Source: Maricaulis parjimensis
Lineage (GTDB): Bacteria; Pseudomonadota; Alphaproteobacteria; Caulobacterales; Maricaulaceae
DNA: 64,000 nt
Direction: 5' to 3'
Assembly (NCBI RefSeq): GCF_016817355.1
Contig: NZ_JADOTT010000002.1
Coordinates: 366,354-430,353 of the forward strand
The stretch's first letter is position 1. Every line of letters starts with the position of its first letter. The notes beneath the pieces are model-generated. The model was not told the DNA's origin. It worked only from the letters and a program-made list of their open reading frames with translations, and searched no databases. This document shows, one piece after another, positions 16,488 through 25,598 of the stretch. The position numbers and the translations under genes are program-made.

Positions 16488-18473
16488 ATGTACCGATTTT
16501 TGTCGATAATTCTGGCACTTGTGGCCGGGAGCGCTGTGCATGCACAGATTCCGGTTCCGTCCATCGACGATTACGCAGCCATGACAAACATGTCATCTGT
16601 GCGAATCTCACCGAATGGCGAGCGCATCGTTTTCATCACCGGGGCGTCCCGGGAAGAGCGCAGCATTGTGGTCTATTCGCTGACGGGCGAAGGCACGAAC
16701 GTGATTGATGCCGGGGATGACCAGGTTCTGGCTGCGATCACCTGGCTGAACGATGAATACCTGCTCGCCACCTATTCCGACCGCCGCGATCTGGCGCGCG
16801 AAGGTGAACGTGCGGACGTGTTCCGTCCTTATGTGCTGCGCTATGATGGTGAGCGCAATTTCGAGCTGAATCGTGCGGCGAGCTTGGCCAACCGGGACAT
16901 CTCCAATCCGGACAGTTTCCTGGCCTGGCTGCCGGTCCTCCAGGACAATCGCGGCTCGCGCTCGGCCGGCGACGGTGTGGAGCGGGCTGTTGGCCTGTTT
17001 GAGCAACGTTTCACCCGTGACCGTGACCGCCGTCGCGTCTTCATCGGTGATGGCGGCTACAATTATGTCCTCAACACCGAGAATGAGCCGGTCGTTCGCT
17101 ACAATTTCGAGGACGGCCAGTTCGAGCTTTGGGCCAACCGCGACGGTAGTGGCTGGCGCCGTGTCTACACCGAGCGTCTCGAGCGCGAGCAATTCCGCTT
17201 CGGCGCACGAGAGTCCAATCGCTGGAATGGCCGCATGACCGGTATTTCCGGTCTCGATGTGACCGGTCGCTATGGCTATTTCACCTCGCGGGTGAATGAC
17301 GACAAGGCTGCCGTCTTCCGCTTTGACTTCGAAACCGAGGAAATCGAAGGCCCGATCATCCAGTCAGACCTGGCCGATGTCGGCTCCTTCATTCGCGACT
17401 GGCGGAACAATGCCATCATCGGTGTGAGCTGGCAGGAAGAGCGTCAGCGCGTCGAGTATTTCGACCCGCAATTCGCCGCCATTCAGACGCAGATTGAAGG
17501 CTTCTTCCCGGATTCCAATGTGGATCTGGTCAGCTGGGACGCGGACTTCCGCCGCATCATCATCGGTATCGAAGCCGGCGATGTGGCGCTGACTTACTAT
17601 CTGCTGGATACGTCCACCGGTCAGGTGGCTCTGCTGGCTTCGGCTTATGAGCGCATTCCGGATGAGGCCGTCGCTTCCGTCGAGGTGGTTCATTACGAAG
17701 CCCGCGACGGTATGGACTTGTTCGGCTATCTCACCCTGCCGCCGGGTCGTGAGGCCCAGGATTTGCCGCTGGTCATGCTGCCGCATGGTGGCCCGCAGGC
17801 GCGCGACTATTACGGCTTCGATCCGTGGGCCCAATTCCTGGCTTCGCGTGGTTATGCGGTCTTCCAGCCGGAATTCCGCGGTTCCGAGGGCTTTGGCCGG
17901 AACTTCATCCGCGCCGCCCATGGCGAATGGGGCCAGGCCATGCAGGATGATGTCAGTGACGCCGTCCAGCATCTGGTGGATGCCGGCGTGGCGGATGCTG
18001 ACCGGGTTTGCCTGTTCGGCTGGAGTTATGGCGGTTACGCCGCCCTGGCCGGTGCGACGCTGACGCCTGACCTCTATCGTTGTGTCATCGCCGGGGCTCC
18101 CGTGTCGGACGTCCTGGCCATGATGGAATACGAGCAGGGCCGTTTCGGCGGGGGTTCGCTGACCTATTGGGCCGAATATATCGGTGACTGGCGCCGCGAG
18201 CGCGAGCAGATGATCGCCATTTCGCCGGCGCGTCAGGCGGCCAATGTCCAGGCGCCGCTGATGATCATCCATGGCACGGATGACCTCATCGTGCCGTTCG
18301 AGCAGGCGGAAATCATGGCGGAAGCCATGGATGCCGTCGGCAAGCCCTATGAACTGGTCGCCATCCAGGATGGTCCGCACCAGTCCTACCGGATGACCGT
18401 GGAGAATGTGACGGAGCTTTACACGGCTCTGGAACGCTTCCTGTTCGAGCATAATCCGCCGGATCCGCAATAG
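16488..18473 (+). CDS. Secreted S9-family prolyl oligopeptidase / dipeptidyl aminopeptidase
   Basis: Periplasmic serine peptidase, 661 residues. A signal peptide (MYRFLSIILALVAGSAVHA) precedes an N-terminal beta-propeller region (to about 400) and a C-terminal alpha/beta hydrolase domain. The catalytic Ser lies in GWSYGGYAAL, Asp in IIHGTDDLIVPF and His in DGPHQSYR. ATG 16488 follows the strong SD GGAGGGG. A paralogue sits 4 kb downstream on the same strand, beyond tRNA-Gly and an unknown secreted protein. Confidence 0.92.
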   Translation: MYRFLSIILALVAGSAVHAQIPVPSIDDYAAMTNMSSVRISPNGERIVFITGASREERSIVVYSLTGEGTNVIDAGDDQVLAAITWLNDEYLLATYSDRRDLAREGERADVFRPYVLRYDGERNFELNRAASLANRDISNPDSFLAWLPVLQDNRGSRSAGDGVERAVGLFEQRFTRDRDRRRVFIGDGGYNYVLNTENEPVVRYNFEDGQFELWANRDGSGWRRVYTERLEREQFRFGARESNRWNGRMTGISGLDVTGRYGYFTSRVNDDKAAVFRFDFETEEIEGPIIQSDLADVGSFIRDWRNNAIIGVSWQEERQRVEYFDPQFAAIQTQIEGFFPDSNVDLVSWDADFRRIIIGIEAGDVALTYYLLDTSTGQVALLASAYERIPDEAVASVEVVHYEARDGMDLFGYLTLPPGREAQDLPLVMLPHGGPQARDYYGFDPWAQFLASRGYAVFQPEFRGSEGFGRNFIRAAHGEWGQAMQDDVSDAVQHLVDAGVADADRVCLFGWSYGGYAALAGATLTPDLYRCVIAGAPVSDVLAMMEYEQGRFGGGSLTYWAEYIGDWRREREQMIAISPARQAANVQAPLMIIHGTDDLIVPFEQAEIMAEAMDAVGKPYELVAIQDGPHQSYRMTVENVTELYTALERFLFEHNPPDPQ

Positions 18474-18495
18474 ATCCAGCGGCAAGAATGACGAG

Positions 18496-18523
18496 CGGGC
18501 CGGGGATCTCCCCGGCCCGTTTG
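18496..18523 (+). terminator. Terminator after the first S9 peptidase gene
   Basis: An 11-bp perfect GC-rich stem (18496-18506 with 18509-18519; in practice a shorter stem with a 4-nt loop) is followed by TTTGTGT. The U-tract is short. Confidence 0.75.
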
Positions 18524-18579
18524 TGTATCTGCCCGCTTTTCGCGGCCGTGGACTTGCGTATAACCTCGTCCGGCGCAGC

Positions 18580-18653
18580 GCGGGTGTAGCTCAATGGTAG
18601 AGCAGGAGCTTCCCAAGCTTAAGACGAGGGTTCGATTCCCTTCACCCGCTCCA
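18580..18653 (+). tRNA. tRNA-Gly(CCC)
   Basis: 74 nt including an encoded CCA. Acceptor arms are GCGGGTG and CACCCGC, the D arm is GCTC...GAGC, the anticodon loop is TTCCCAA (anticodon CCC, reading GGG), and the T arm AGGG-TTCGATT-CCCT has the standard TTCGA. Discriminator base is T. The top of the anticodon stem has a weak G-A pair. Confidence 0.95.
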
Positions 18654-18719
18654 TCGCGCTTTTCCAAACCGTTTGCCTGCCCAATCCGGCCTGCCTAGTC
18701 TGGCAGCGGGAGGAATGGC

Positions 18720-20729
18720 ATGGCGGGATTGCGGATAGCAGGCTTGGTTCTTTGCGCCTGGATTGCGGGCGCGCTGGGGTGCGGAGCGGTACTGGCCCAG
18801 GAGGCACCGTCGCAGCAGGAACGGCTGGTCGCCGAGGTCGAGGCCCATGAGCGCTTCTTCCGATATGTCGATCTGCCGGATCTGAGGGATTTGCAGGCCT
18901 CCTTGCGTGTCCTGCGCGGGCAGGCTGGCGCGTGTCCGCTGGAATGTGAGGCGCCCGATTGCGCCGGACTTGTCGCCTCGCTGGCGGCGGCGGACCAGAT
19001 CGACATGTCGCTCATGCAGCTGGTCGATGTTCTGGATCATCTCCACGATCTGGAAGTCCGGCATCTGGCCTCCTTGCAGGGCGAGGCCGTGCTCGCGGAG
19101 GACCGGTTCCGGCAGGATGCGGAGATCCTCGTCTATCAGCGCTTCCTGGTCGAAGTGGCCGGCCATATCACCAATACGGTTTTCGTCTTCGGGGATATCG
19201 AGTCGGCCCTGGAGGCCGGGGCGGACGCCAATGTGATCCAGCTGGCCTATGATCTCAGCGAGCTGGCCGGTGACATGGACTCTCTCTCGCGCGGTATGCT
19301 CGGCCTCACCAGCGCGTCATCGAGTGGGTTCGAACAGGAGATGGCCACGCTGCGGTCCGAGCTGGGCAATGTCGCGAATATTGCCGGCGGCAAGGATGTC
19401 CGGCTCAACGCGCTCGCCATCATTGCCCGGCGCATGGTGGCGCTGGGTCAGGCCGAGATGGAGCGCCGTCAGGCCGAGGTGGATGCCTTGCAGCGTGAGG
19501 CCTATCGCGAGCGCCGCGAAGTGGACCAGGCCCTGACCCGCACCCATGCGCTGGCCGTCCAGGCGGCTCTGTTGCGCACCCTTGCAGCCGAGGCACGCCA
19601 GACAGCCGATGCGCTGGCACCGTGCGCGGCAACCTGCCGGGCGAGTGCACCGCCCGCGCAAGTCTTGCACCTCTTCCTGGCAGACCCGGCACGCGGCGGT
19701 AATCCAGATCGGCTGGACCAGGCCGCGATCGAGGATTTGCGGACCCTCATCGCCACCAGCGCCCGTGTCTTGCGGGAAGGCTGGCAGCCTGACTGCGAGC
19801 CTGTGGCTGACGCCGAGGAGACGGAAACGGATCTGGCCGCGGTCCTGGCGCCCCCCGGTCCGGACGCGGAGCTCGCGCGCCAGGTCTGCTTCGGCATGAG
19901 CCGGGTGGGCGCCGTACAGGCCTTTGATGGGGATCTGCAAGCGCGGCTGGCCACGCCGATGACGGGTTTCATGAATAGCTGCACCGCCTGGCATGAGCAG
20001 GTTCAGGCCTGGCCGCAGAATTATGCCAACCCGGCCCACGCCCAGGCCGTCTGTCAGGCCGAATGCACGATGATGGGGGATTATGACCGCTACATCCTCG
20101 CCCAGTCGCCGGTCGCGATCGCGCATGTGGCCCGGCTGGATGAAGCCGATCGTGCCCGGCAGAGGCGGGCGCTGGATGACGAACTGGCCGGATTGGCGAT
20201 CAGTCTGCGCCTGGCGCGGCGTGCAGACTCTGCGCCGCAAGGCTGGGAGGGCTGGCCCGATGAAGCCGCGCTTGAGGCGCAGCGGGTCGCCTTGCTCGAT
20301 CGGCGCGAAGCCCTCAGCGAAGCTTCGCTCTGGGCACAGGCGCAGACGCAATATTGGCGGCAGGCCGAGTCGCCGCAGATGATGCGATGCCTGTCGCCCG
20401 AGGCGATTGCCGAGCGCGCGTCCCAATGCCGGGCGGCCTGCGGTACGAATGCCGCGCCGCCGCTCTCCTGCGTCAATCCGGCTCCGAGCTGGATCGGACG
20501 TTTGGGCGAGGCGCTGTATCCGCCCTCCCATCCCCAACGCACGGCTTTCGAGGCGCAGTTCGGGGCTTCCGGCCCTGTGACGCCGGGTGGGCCGCTGCCG
20601 GGCGGAACGCCCTTGCCCGGTCCGGTGCCCTTGCCCCAGGCTCCCGCAATGCCGCCAGTCCAGCCGCTCGTGGTGGACCCGGTTCCGGCACCTCAGCCCG
20701 TACCCATTCCGGTTGATCCGGAGGATTGA
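18720..20729 (+). CDS. Large secreted protein with four CX3C motifs, function unknown
   Basis: Not recognised. 669 residues with an N-terminal hydrophobic signal (cleavage likely after AVLA), long predicted helices rich in Ala/Glu/Arg (for example ERRQAEVDALQREAYRERRE near 240-260), and a Pro-rich C-terminal tail (last 60 residues). Cysteine pairs spaced CX3C occur four times: CPLEC (72-76), CAATC (302-306), CQAEC (445-449) and CRAAC (570-574), suggesting disulfide-stapled helices in the periplasm. GGGAGGA precedes ATG 18720. It lies between two S9 peptidase genes on the same strand, so a shared envelope or peptide-degradation role is possible but unproven. Confidence 0.75.
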   Translation: MAGLRIAGLVLCAWIAGALGCGAVLAQEAPSQQERLVAEVEAHERFFRYVDLPDLRDLQASLRVLRGQAGACPLECEAPDCAGLVASLAAADQIDMSLMQLVDVLDHLHDLEVRHLASLQGEAVLAEDRFRQDAEILVYQRFLVEVAGHITNTVFVFGDIESALEAGADANVIQLAYDLSELAGDMDSLSRGMLGLTSASSSGFEQEMATLRSELGNVANIAGGKDVRLNALAIIARRMVALGQAEMERRQAEVDALQREAYRERREVDQALTRTHALAVQAALLRTLAAEARQTADALAPCAATCRASAPPAQVLHLFLADPARGGNPDRLDQAAIEDLRTLIATSARVLREGWQPDCEPVADAEETETDLAAVLAPPGPDAELARQVCFGMSRVGAVQAFDGDLQARLATPMTGFMNSCTAWHEQVQAWPQNYANPAHAQAVCQAECTMMGDYDRYILAQSPVAIAHVARLDEADRARQRRALDDELAGLAISLRLARRADSAPQGWEGWPDEAALEAQRVALLDRREALSEASLWAQAQTQYWRQAESPQMMRCLSPEAIAERASQCRAACGTNAAPPLSCVNPAPSWIGRLGEALYPPSHPQRTAFEAQFGASGPVTPGGPLPGGTPLPGPVPLPQAPAMPPVQPLVVDPVPAPQPVPIPVDPED

Positions 20730-20843
20730 AGCGGGTCCGTCTGGTCGCGTGTTGACACCGCGCGCCGCATCATTGGGTTGCAGGCTCGGTCTCAGCCTCT
20801 AGGGTGATCATCAGCACGTGAACTGAGCGTCCTGGGGGGAAGT

Positions 20844-22814
20844 ATGCGTTCGATTCTTGGGGCCATTTCGATGGCCGCCCTGAGTGTATTTGCGCCGCTG
20901 GCGCTGTCCGCGCCGGCATCTGCGCAATCCGGCAATCTCGAGACATTCGCGACCTTGCCGAATATCTGGGATGCGGCGGTGTCGCCGGACGGGTCCTGGC
21001 TGGCGACCGGGTGCAGCCCGCGGGGTCTGCGCGAGATCTGTCTCTACAATCTGGCGACCGGCGAGCAGAATGTGATCCCGCAACAGGGCGAGGCGCGATT
21101 CACCAATCTCTACTTCCCGTCCAATGACTATCTGATCTTCTGGATCCAGACCTTTGAGGCCGTGGGTACCGCCAATGGTGTCGAGGAATACACGGTCAGC
21201 CGGGCGGTCTCCTTCAATCTGGAAACCAGCGAGGCGGCAGTCCTGCTCGGCAGATACGGCAATGTTGTCAATAATGACCGGGTTATTTCGTCGCTGATCA
21301 ATGATCCTGACCGGGTGGCGATGGAGCTGTCACTCGTCCCGAGCGGCGGCAATAGCACCGGGTCTCGTATCGGTCAGAACCGTCGCTCCGTTGAGACGGT
21401 TGCCTATTCCGTCGATCTGGATGACGGCACGGTGGATGACGTCCTGGCGACCTCCCAGGGTTCGGTCCTGCATTATGTCCTCGATGCGGAAGGTGAGCCG
21501 GTCATGGAGATCCGGGTCAATACCGGTTCAGGCCGCTGGGAAGTGTTCAGTGCGGCCCGCGGTGAAGGCCGTGATGCCATCTTCTCCGCGGAATACCCGG
21601 CGGCCCGCCCCTATACCTACGGGCTGACCGGCGATCAGTCCGGTCTGGTCATCCGTTTCCCGGATATGGGTTTGCGCCGGTTGGATCTGGAGACCGGTGA
21701 GTTGTCGCCTTTCGTTATCCAGGACATGGACATGAGCGAGCGCGCGCCGATCTTCAATCGCTTCACCGGCAAGCTGGTCGGGTTTGGTTGGGTCGATGAT
21801 TTGCCGCGGCAATTGTTCACGGACCGCAATCTGGAGGCCCTGCAGGGCCAGTTGCGGGACATTCTGACCGAGGACAGTTTCGTGTTCCGGAGCTGGGCGC
21901 AGAACTATTCCAAGATCGTTATCGAGGCCCGCGATATCGGCCAGCCGGCCAGTTTCTATCTGCTCGACCTGACCACGGGCGGTCTGGGCCTGTTGGACAG
22001 CGAAATGAGCCTGGCCGACGGACAGGCGGTCGGTTCACGCCGCTACATCTCCTATCCCGCGTCGGACGGGCTCGACATCGGAGCCTGGCTGACCACGCCG
22101 CCGGGCTGGGTGGAGGGCGATCCGGCCTTGCCGCTCATCCTTCTGCCGCATGGTGGCCCCCAGGCCAGTGATGATGGCCGGTTCGAGTGGTGGTCCGCCT
22201 ATTATGCGGATCTGGGTTATGCCGTGCTGCAGCCGAATTTCCGGGGTTCCACCGGCCGGGGCTGGGATTATGTGACCGCCGGTCATGGCGGGTTCGGCAC
22301 GCGGATGATCGATGACATCACGGATGGTGCCGATTATCTGCGCGAACAGGGCATCGCCCTGGACCAGCCTTACTGTGCCGTCGGGGCCAGCTATGGCGGT
22401 TATGCCGCGCTGATGGCGGCCATTCGCGACAGCGAAGATGTGGCCTGTGTGGTGAGCTTTGCCGGTGTGACCAATCCGTTCGGCCTGCTGGCCAGCGGCT
22501 ATAACCGCAGCGGCGTGCGTTATTGGGAACAATATATGGGCAGCCGTTTTTCCGATGATGATTATCAGGAAAGCATCACGCCCACCGCGCAGACGGCGGC
22601 TCTGACCATGCCGCTCCTGGTCCTGCACGGGGATGAGGACACGACGGTGCCGATCGACCAGTTCACCGGGCTGCGCCGGGCTATGGAAGGCCGCTCCAAT
22701 GTACGCTTCGTGCAGATGGAGGGCGCCAACCACTATCTCGATCGGGCTTCGGACCGCGAGACCCTGTTGCGTGAAAGCGGGGACTTCCTGCTGCAGCACC
22801 TGCCGGTTCGCTAA
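20844..22814 (+). CDS. Secreted S9-family peptidase (second paralogue)
   Basis: Periplasmic serine peptidase of 656 residues with signal peptide MRSILGAISMAALSVFA...ASAQ, a beta-propeller-like N-terminal region and an alpha/beta hydrolase domain. Catalytic Ser lies in GASYGGYAALMA, Asp in LHGDEDTTVPI and His in GANHYLDR. The arrangement and motifs parallel the peptidase at 16488-18473 (shared PLxxLPHGGPQA stretch), so the two probably arose by duplication. SD GGGGGAAGT precedes ATG 20844. A TTGACA hexamer at 20752-20757 may be its -35. Confidence 0.92.
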   Translation: MRSILGAISMAALSVFAPLALSAPASAQSGNLETFATLPNIWDAAVSPDGSWLATGCSPRGLREICLYNLATGEQNVIPQQGEARFTNLYFPSNDYLIFWIQTFEAVGTANGVEEYTVSRAVSFNLETSEAAVLLGRYGNVVNNDRVISSLINDPDRVAMELSLVPSGGNSTGSRIGQNRRSVETVAYSVDLDDGTVDDVLATSQGSVLHYVLDAEGEPVMEIRVNTGSGRWEVFSAARGEGRDAIFSAEYPAARPYTYGLTGDQSGLVIRFPDMGLRRLDLETGELSPFVIQDMDMSERAPIFNRFTGKLVGFGWVDDLPRQLFTDRNLEALQGQLRDILTEDSFVFRSWAQNYSKIVIEARDIGQPASFYLLDLTTGGLGLLDSEMSLADGQAVGSRRYISYPASDGLDIGAWLTTPPGWVEGDPALPLILLPHGGPQASDDGRFEWWSAYYADLGYAVLQPNFRGSTGRGWDYVTAGHGGFGTRMIDDITDGADYLREQGIALDQPYCAVGASYGGYAALMAAIRDSEDVACVVSFAGVTNPFGLLASGYNRSGVRYWEQYMGSRFSDDDYQESITPTAQTAALTMPLLVLHGDEDTTVPIDQFTGLRRAMEGRSNVRFVQMEGANHYLDRASDRETLLRESGDFLLQHLPVR

Positions 22815-22834
22815 GCGTTCAGTCCGGTTTCAGG

Positions 22835-22866
22835 AAAGGGCGGTTGCACTGGCAGCCGCCCTTTTT
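22835..22866 (+). terminator. Rho-independent terminator of the second S9 peptidase gene
   Basis: A 13-bp stem (AAAGGGCGGTTGC with GCAGCCGCCCTTT, one G-U pair) with a 4-nt loop, followed by further T residues. Confidence 0.92.
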
Positions 22867-22874
22867 GCTGCGCG

Positions 22875-23144
22875 TCAGAAGCGGCGGACACTGCCCGGTT
22901 CAAAACCGGTGAATTCGACCAGATGGACAATCAGGAAGAGGCCCAGCCCGGCGGCGATGATGGCGATCAGCGTCCAGGGGATGAGGCGCGGACCCTTTTC
23001 CGGGCGGACGGGTTGTCCGGCCCGCCAGCGGGCGAGGATGAAAAGGGCGATGATGGCGCCGAGCCCGATGAGGGTGGCGGGGAGCGAGAGATAGATGATC
23101 CGCCTCCGGACTGGGCCGACACACCATGTTCGGTCTTCTCCCAA
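22875..23144 (-). CDS. Putative small two-TM membrane protein overlapping the glycosyltransferase 3' end
   Basis: The frame encodes about 75-89 residues with two clear hydrophobic helices (YLSLPATLIGLGAIIALFIL and LIPWTLIAIIAAGLGLFLIV) separated by a basic loop. Only a TTG (23144) is available as a conventional start and no SD precedes it. The frame overlaps the last 178 nt of the upstream glycosyltransferase in another phase, where that protein turns into low-complexity Ser/Pro. Either it is a real, coupled gene or the two frames were once joined differently. Confidence 0.5.
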   Translation of the reverse strand: MGEDRTWCVGPVRRRIIYLSLPATLIGLGAIIALFILARWRAGQPVRPEKGPRLIPWTLIAIIAAGLGLFLIVHLVEFTGFEPGSVRRF

Positions 23145-24550
23145 AGATAGGGAGCGCGGACGAGTTGATACAATGCCCGGACTGCAGGCCAGAGTTTCAG
23201 TGCGTCATAGACAGGCTGTGTGAACAGGGCAAAGGCGCAGGGTGTCAGCCCGGCGCGCCGGGCGGCGACAAGCGCACACAGTGCGCTGGCCGTATAGCCC
23301 AGTCCCAGAATGCCCAGGAGAAGGGGTGCGCCGGGATCTCCCGCGAGCAGGCGCCGCAAGGCAATCAGTCCGATCAGCAGGCCCGGCGCACAACACAGGG
23401 CGGAGAGCAGTGTCCCGCCCAGGGTGAGGGCAAGCGCCATCCGGTCCCGGCGGGTGCGGGCCTGGGGCCAGTGAACGGCCAGGGTCTGGAGATAGCCTTT
23501 CAGCCAGCGTGTGCGCTGGGGCATCCAGGCGGCGAGGCCCAGGGGCGCTTCCTCCAGCGTCATCGGTTCGATCACGTCGCAATGGAAGCCGAAATTGTGC
23601 AGGCGCAGACCCAGATCGGCATCTTCGGTGACATTCCAGGCGTCCCAGGCACCGGCGGCGCGCAAATGCCGGGTCCGGAAGTAATTGCTTGTCCCGCCCA
23701 GCGGCAGGGGCCAGCGCAGGCGGCGATAGAGCGGCAGCAGGGCGTGGAAATGCGCCGCATATTCCAGTGTGAATTGCCGGGTGATCCAGCTTTCCCGCCC
23801 GTTGAACCAGTTGAGCGGAGCCTGCAGACAGGCCAGTCCCGCCGCGCCGGCGGCAAAGCTTTCTGCGGCGGCCCGCAATTGTCCGGGATGCGGCCGGTCT
23901 TCCGCATCATAGACCGCCAGGATGTCGCCTGTGCAATGGCGCAGGGCCTGGTTTAGGGCGCGCGGCTTGGTGCGGGGCTCGCCATGGGGGACGAGTATGG
24001 TGCGGACATGGGCTGGCAGGTCGAGGCGGGCCAGTGCGCTGCGCGTCTCGCTGTCATCGCATTCCAGCGCCAGCAGGATTTCCAGCCGGTCGCGGGGATA
24101 GTCGATCTGCTCCAGCGCGCGCAGCAGACGCGGCAGGACGGCGGCTTCGCGATAGAGCGCGACGACCAGGCTGGCGCGGGGCAGGGCGCTTTCGCCCAGA
24201 TTCTGCCGGGGTGCCCAGCGGACCGGCTGGCAAGCGGCGATCACCCGCAATCCGGCCTGGGCTGCCAGGAGCGGAAGGATGAGAAAGCCCAGCACGGCCA
24301 GGCCCAATGGCCCGCCCAGCCCGGTTGCCAGAATGGCGAAAGGTGTCAGACCGCCCAGGAGAATGAGGCTGAGCGGTACGGGGTTGAGCCGGGCGCTGAA
24401 CTGCGGGGCTTTCCGGGCCAGCCCGCTGGAGGCTTCCTCCGCCCACAAATGCTGCAGAAGGGAGAGAATGGGGGGCCGTGTCCGGACCGGTTGGGGCCGG
24501 GCTGTCAGCGCGACAGGGCGGGTGTCGTCCGTGACTGGCAAGCCGTCCAT
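22967..24550 (-). CDS. Family 2 glycosyltransferase (processive, membrane-bound)
   Basis: Predicted polysaccharide synthase-like enzyme. N-terminal hydrophobic pair (about 50-110), a GT-A domain beginning ASLVVALYREA, acidic motifs VYDAED and TEDADLG, the QRTRW motif (Q-x-x-R-W) typical of cellulose/hyaluronan synthase-like enzymes, then several C-terminal TM helices. The conserved part ends around YLWEKTEHG; the last 50 or so residues are low-complexity Ser/Pro/Arg and overlap a putative membrane-protein frame, suggesting a shifted terminus. ATG 24550 is assumed; an earlier ATG (24598) would add a Cys-rich leader. Confidence 0.82.
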   Translation of the reverse strand: MDGLPVTDDTRPVALTARPQPVRTRPPILSLLQHLWAEEASSGLARKAPQFSARLNPVPLSLILLGGLTPFAILATGLGGPLGLAVLGFLILPLLAAQAGLRVIAACQPVRWAPRQNLGESALPRASLVVALYREAAVLPRLLRALEQIDYPRDRLEILLALECDDSETRSALARLDLPAHVRTILVPHGEPRTKPRALNQALRHCTGDILAVYDAEDRPHPGQLRAAAESFAAGAAGLACLQAPLNWFNGRESWITRQFTLEYAAHFHALLPLYRRLRWPLPLGGTSNYFRTRHLRAAGAWDAWNVTEDADLGLRLHNFGFHCDVIEPMTLEEAPLGLAAWMPQRTRWLKGYLQTLAVHWPQARTRRDRMALALTLGGTLLSALCCAPGLLIGLIALRRLLAGDPGAPLLLGILGLGYTASALCALVAARRAGLTPCAFALFTQPVYDALKLWPAVRALYQLVRAPYLWEKTEHGVSAQSGGGSSISRSPPPSSGSAPSSPFSSSPAGGPDNPSARKRVRASSPGR

Positions 24551-24619
24551 GGGCGGGCATCCTGTTCCATGCAGGTTGCAAGAACAGCATGAATGCACGC
24601 AAAAGGCGAGTCTGCGCTC

Positions 24620-25117
24620 TTATGCACCCTTGGGATTGAAGATGAAGCGGAAGCGCGGCTGGTCGAAATCATCGCTGTCCAGTTCGAACACACAGGCCGT
24701 TGCTGTGGGATAGCCCAGCGGCAAATGGCCGGTGGCGTCGCAACGCTGGGCCAGCTTGTGCGCAAATCCGCCAATCCCGGGATTGTGCCCGACCAGGAGC
24801 AGGGTCTCGCATTCGCCCATCACGCTTTTCACGGCCCGTTCCAGCATGTCGGTGGAGGCGTGATAGAGCGCCATCGGATCATCCACCTTGGGCGAGCCGA
24901 TCTGGGGAATGAGTTGTTCGAAGGTCTGCCGTGTCCGCCAGGAAGGGGAGACCAGCGCCCGGTCGACTTTCAGGCCTTCATCCTGCAGCGCATCGGCTGC
25001 CGCCGCGCTGTCCTCGCGTCCCCGCGCTGTCAGGCCCCGCTGGAAATCATCCTCGGCTTCCAGGCGGTCAACAGCCTTGGCATGGCGCATCAGGATCAGC
25101 GTGGTCGGCATGGGCAA
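24620..25117 (-). CDS. sixA: SixA-type histidine phosphatase
   Basis: Histidine-phosphatase superfamily protein of 165 residues. The catalytic RHG-type motif is LILMRHAKA with the nucleophile His, and the second His lies in LLLVGHNPG. SixA acts on phosphohistidine of phosphorelay HPt domains in E. coli; the substrate here is unknown. Starts at 25117 or 25111 are equivalent. Confidence 0.88.
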   Translation of the reverse strand: MPMPTTLILMRHAKAVDRLEAEDDFQRGLTARGREDSAAAADALQDEGLKVDRALVSPSWRTRQTFEQLIPQIGSPKVDDPMALYHASTDMLERAVKSVMGECETLLLVGHNPGIGGFAHKLAQRCDATGHLPLGYPTATACVFELDSDDFDQPRFRFIFNPKGA

Positions 25118-25263
25118 ACGGCTCGTCTGAGAGGGTGGAACAGGCGGATTGATGTGCCCTGCGGCCCGGAAATTTCACCCTCCGGAACGGGCCCGGATAC
25201 TCCTAGAGTGTTTTGCCCGGCATTTGAACCGCGGGCGTGGGCGGGCCCGGATTTCATCGGCTT

Positions 25264-25319
25264 GTAAAGTACGCTTGACGTAAAGCGTTCTTTCCATCAT
25301 AACGTAAAGCACACTTTAC
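25264..25319 (+). promoter_or_regulatory. Promoter with three operator-like repeats upstream of XRE module 1
   Basis: Three related 16-mers start with GTAAAG: 25264-25279, 25280-25295 and 25304-25319. The last, GTAAAG-CACA-CTTTAC, is a perfect palindrome and the first matches it at 12 of 16 positions. A candidate promoter threads through them: -35 TTGACG (25275-25280), 17 nt, -10 CATAAC (25298-25303). Copy 1 overlaps the -35, copy 2 fills the spacer and copy 3 covers the start region. This fits autorepression by the XRE protein at 26002-26202. Confidence 0.7.
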
Positions 25320-25334
25320 AAGAAGGAGCTCGAT

Positions 25335-25598
25335 ATGACCCTGCGTGACTGGTTTGGTAATCTGCAAGAGGCCGGCGAAACGCCGAGCCTGGTGTCCCTG
25401 GCCCTGTTTGCGGCCGTCTTCCTGCCGTCCATTTTCCTGGTCGGCTTGGTGGGGCCCTGGCTCGACATGATCCGCGATGCTGTGGCCGTGCTGTCCACGG
25501 AAATGAAGATAGCCGGGATGACCGTCTTCATTCTGGGCCTCATGGCCCTTGCACGTATTTTTGTTCTTCTCTTCGGTGACAAGGATGGCGCAGCATGA
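25335..25598 (+). CDS. Small membrane protein of XRE module 1
   Basis: 87 residues, not recognised, with two hydrophobic segments (VSLALFAAVFLPSIFLVGLVGPW and KIAGMTVFILGLMALARIFVLL). AAGGAG precedes ATG 25335. The stop overlaps the next start by 4 nt (ATGA), and the operon ends with an XRE regulator. It is likely induced or repressed with the other two genes. Confidence 0.75.
   Translation: MTLRDWFGNLQEAGETPSLVSLALFAAVFLPSIFLVGLVGPWLDMIRDAVAVLSTEMKIAGMTVFILGLMALARIFVLLFGDKDGAA

Noticed and set aside
18715-18720. ATG at 18715 as the start of the 669-aa protein
   Set aside because: It is in a different frame from the long protein; ATG 18720 is in frame and has suitable spacing from GGGAGGA.
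25264-25319. The three GTAAAG repeats as a CRISPR-like array
   Set aside because: Units are 16 nt, imperfect, and spaced by 0 and 8 nt within a promoter; they fit operators, not CRISPR repeats.
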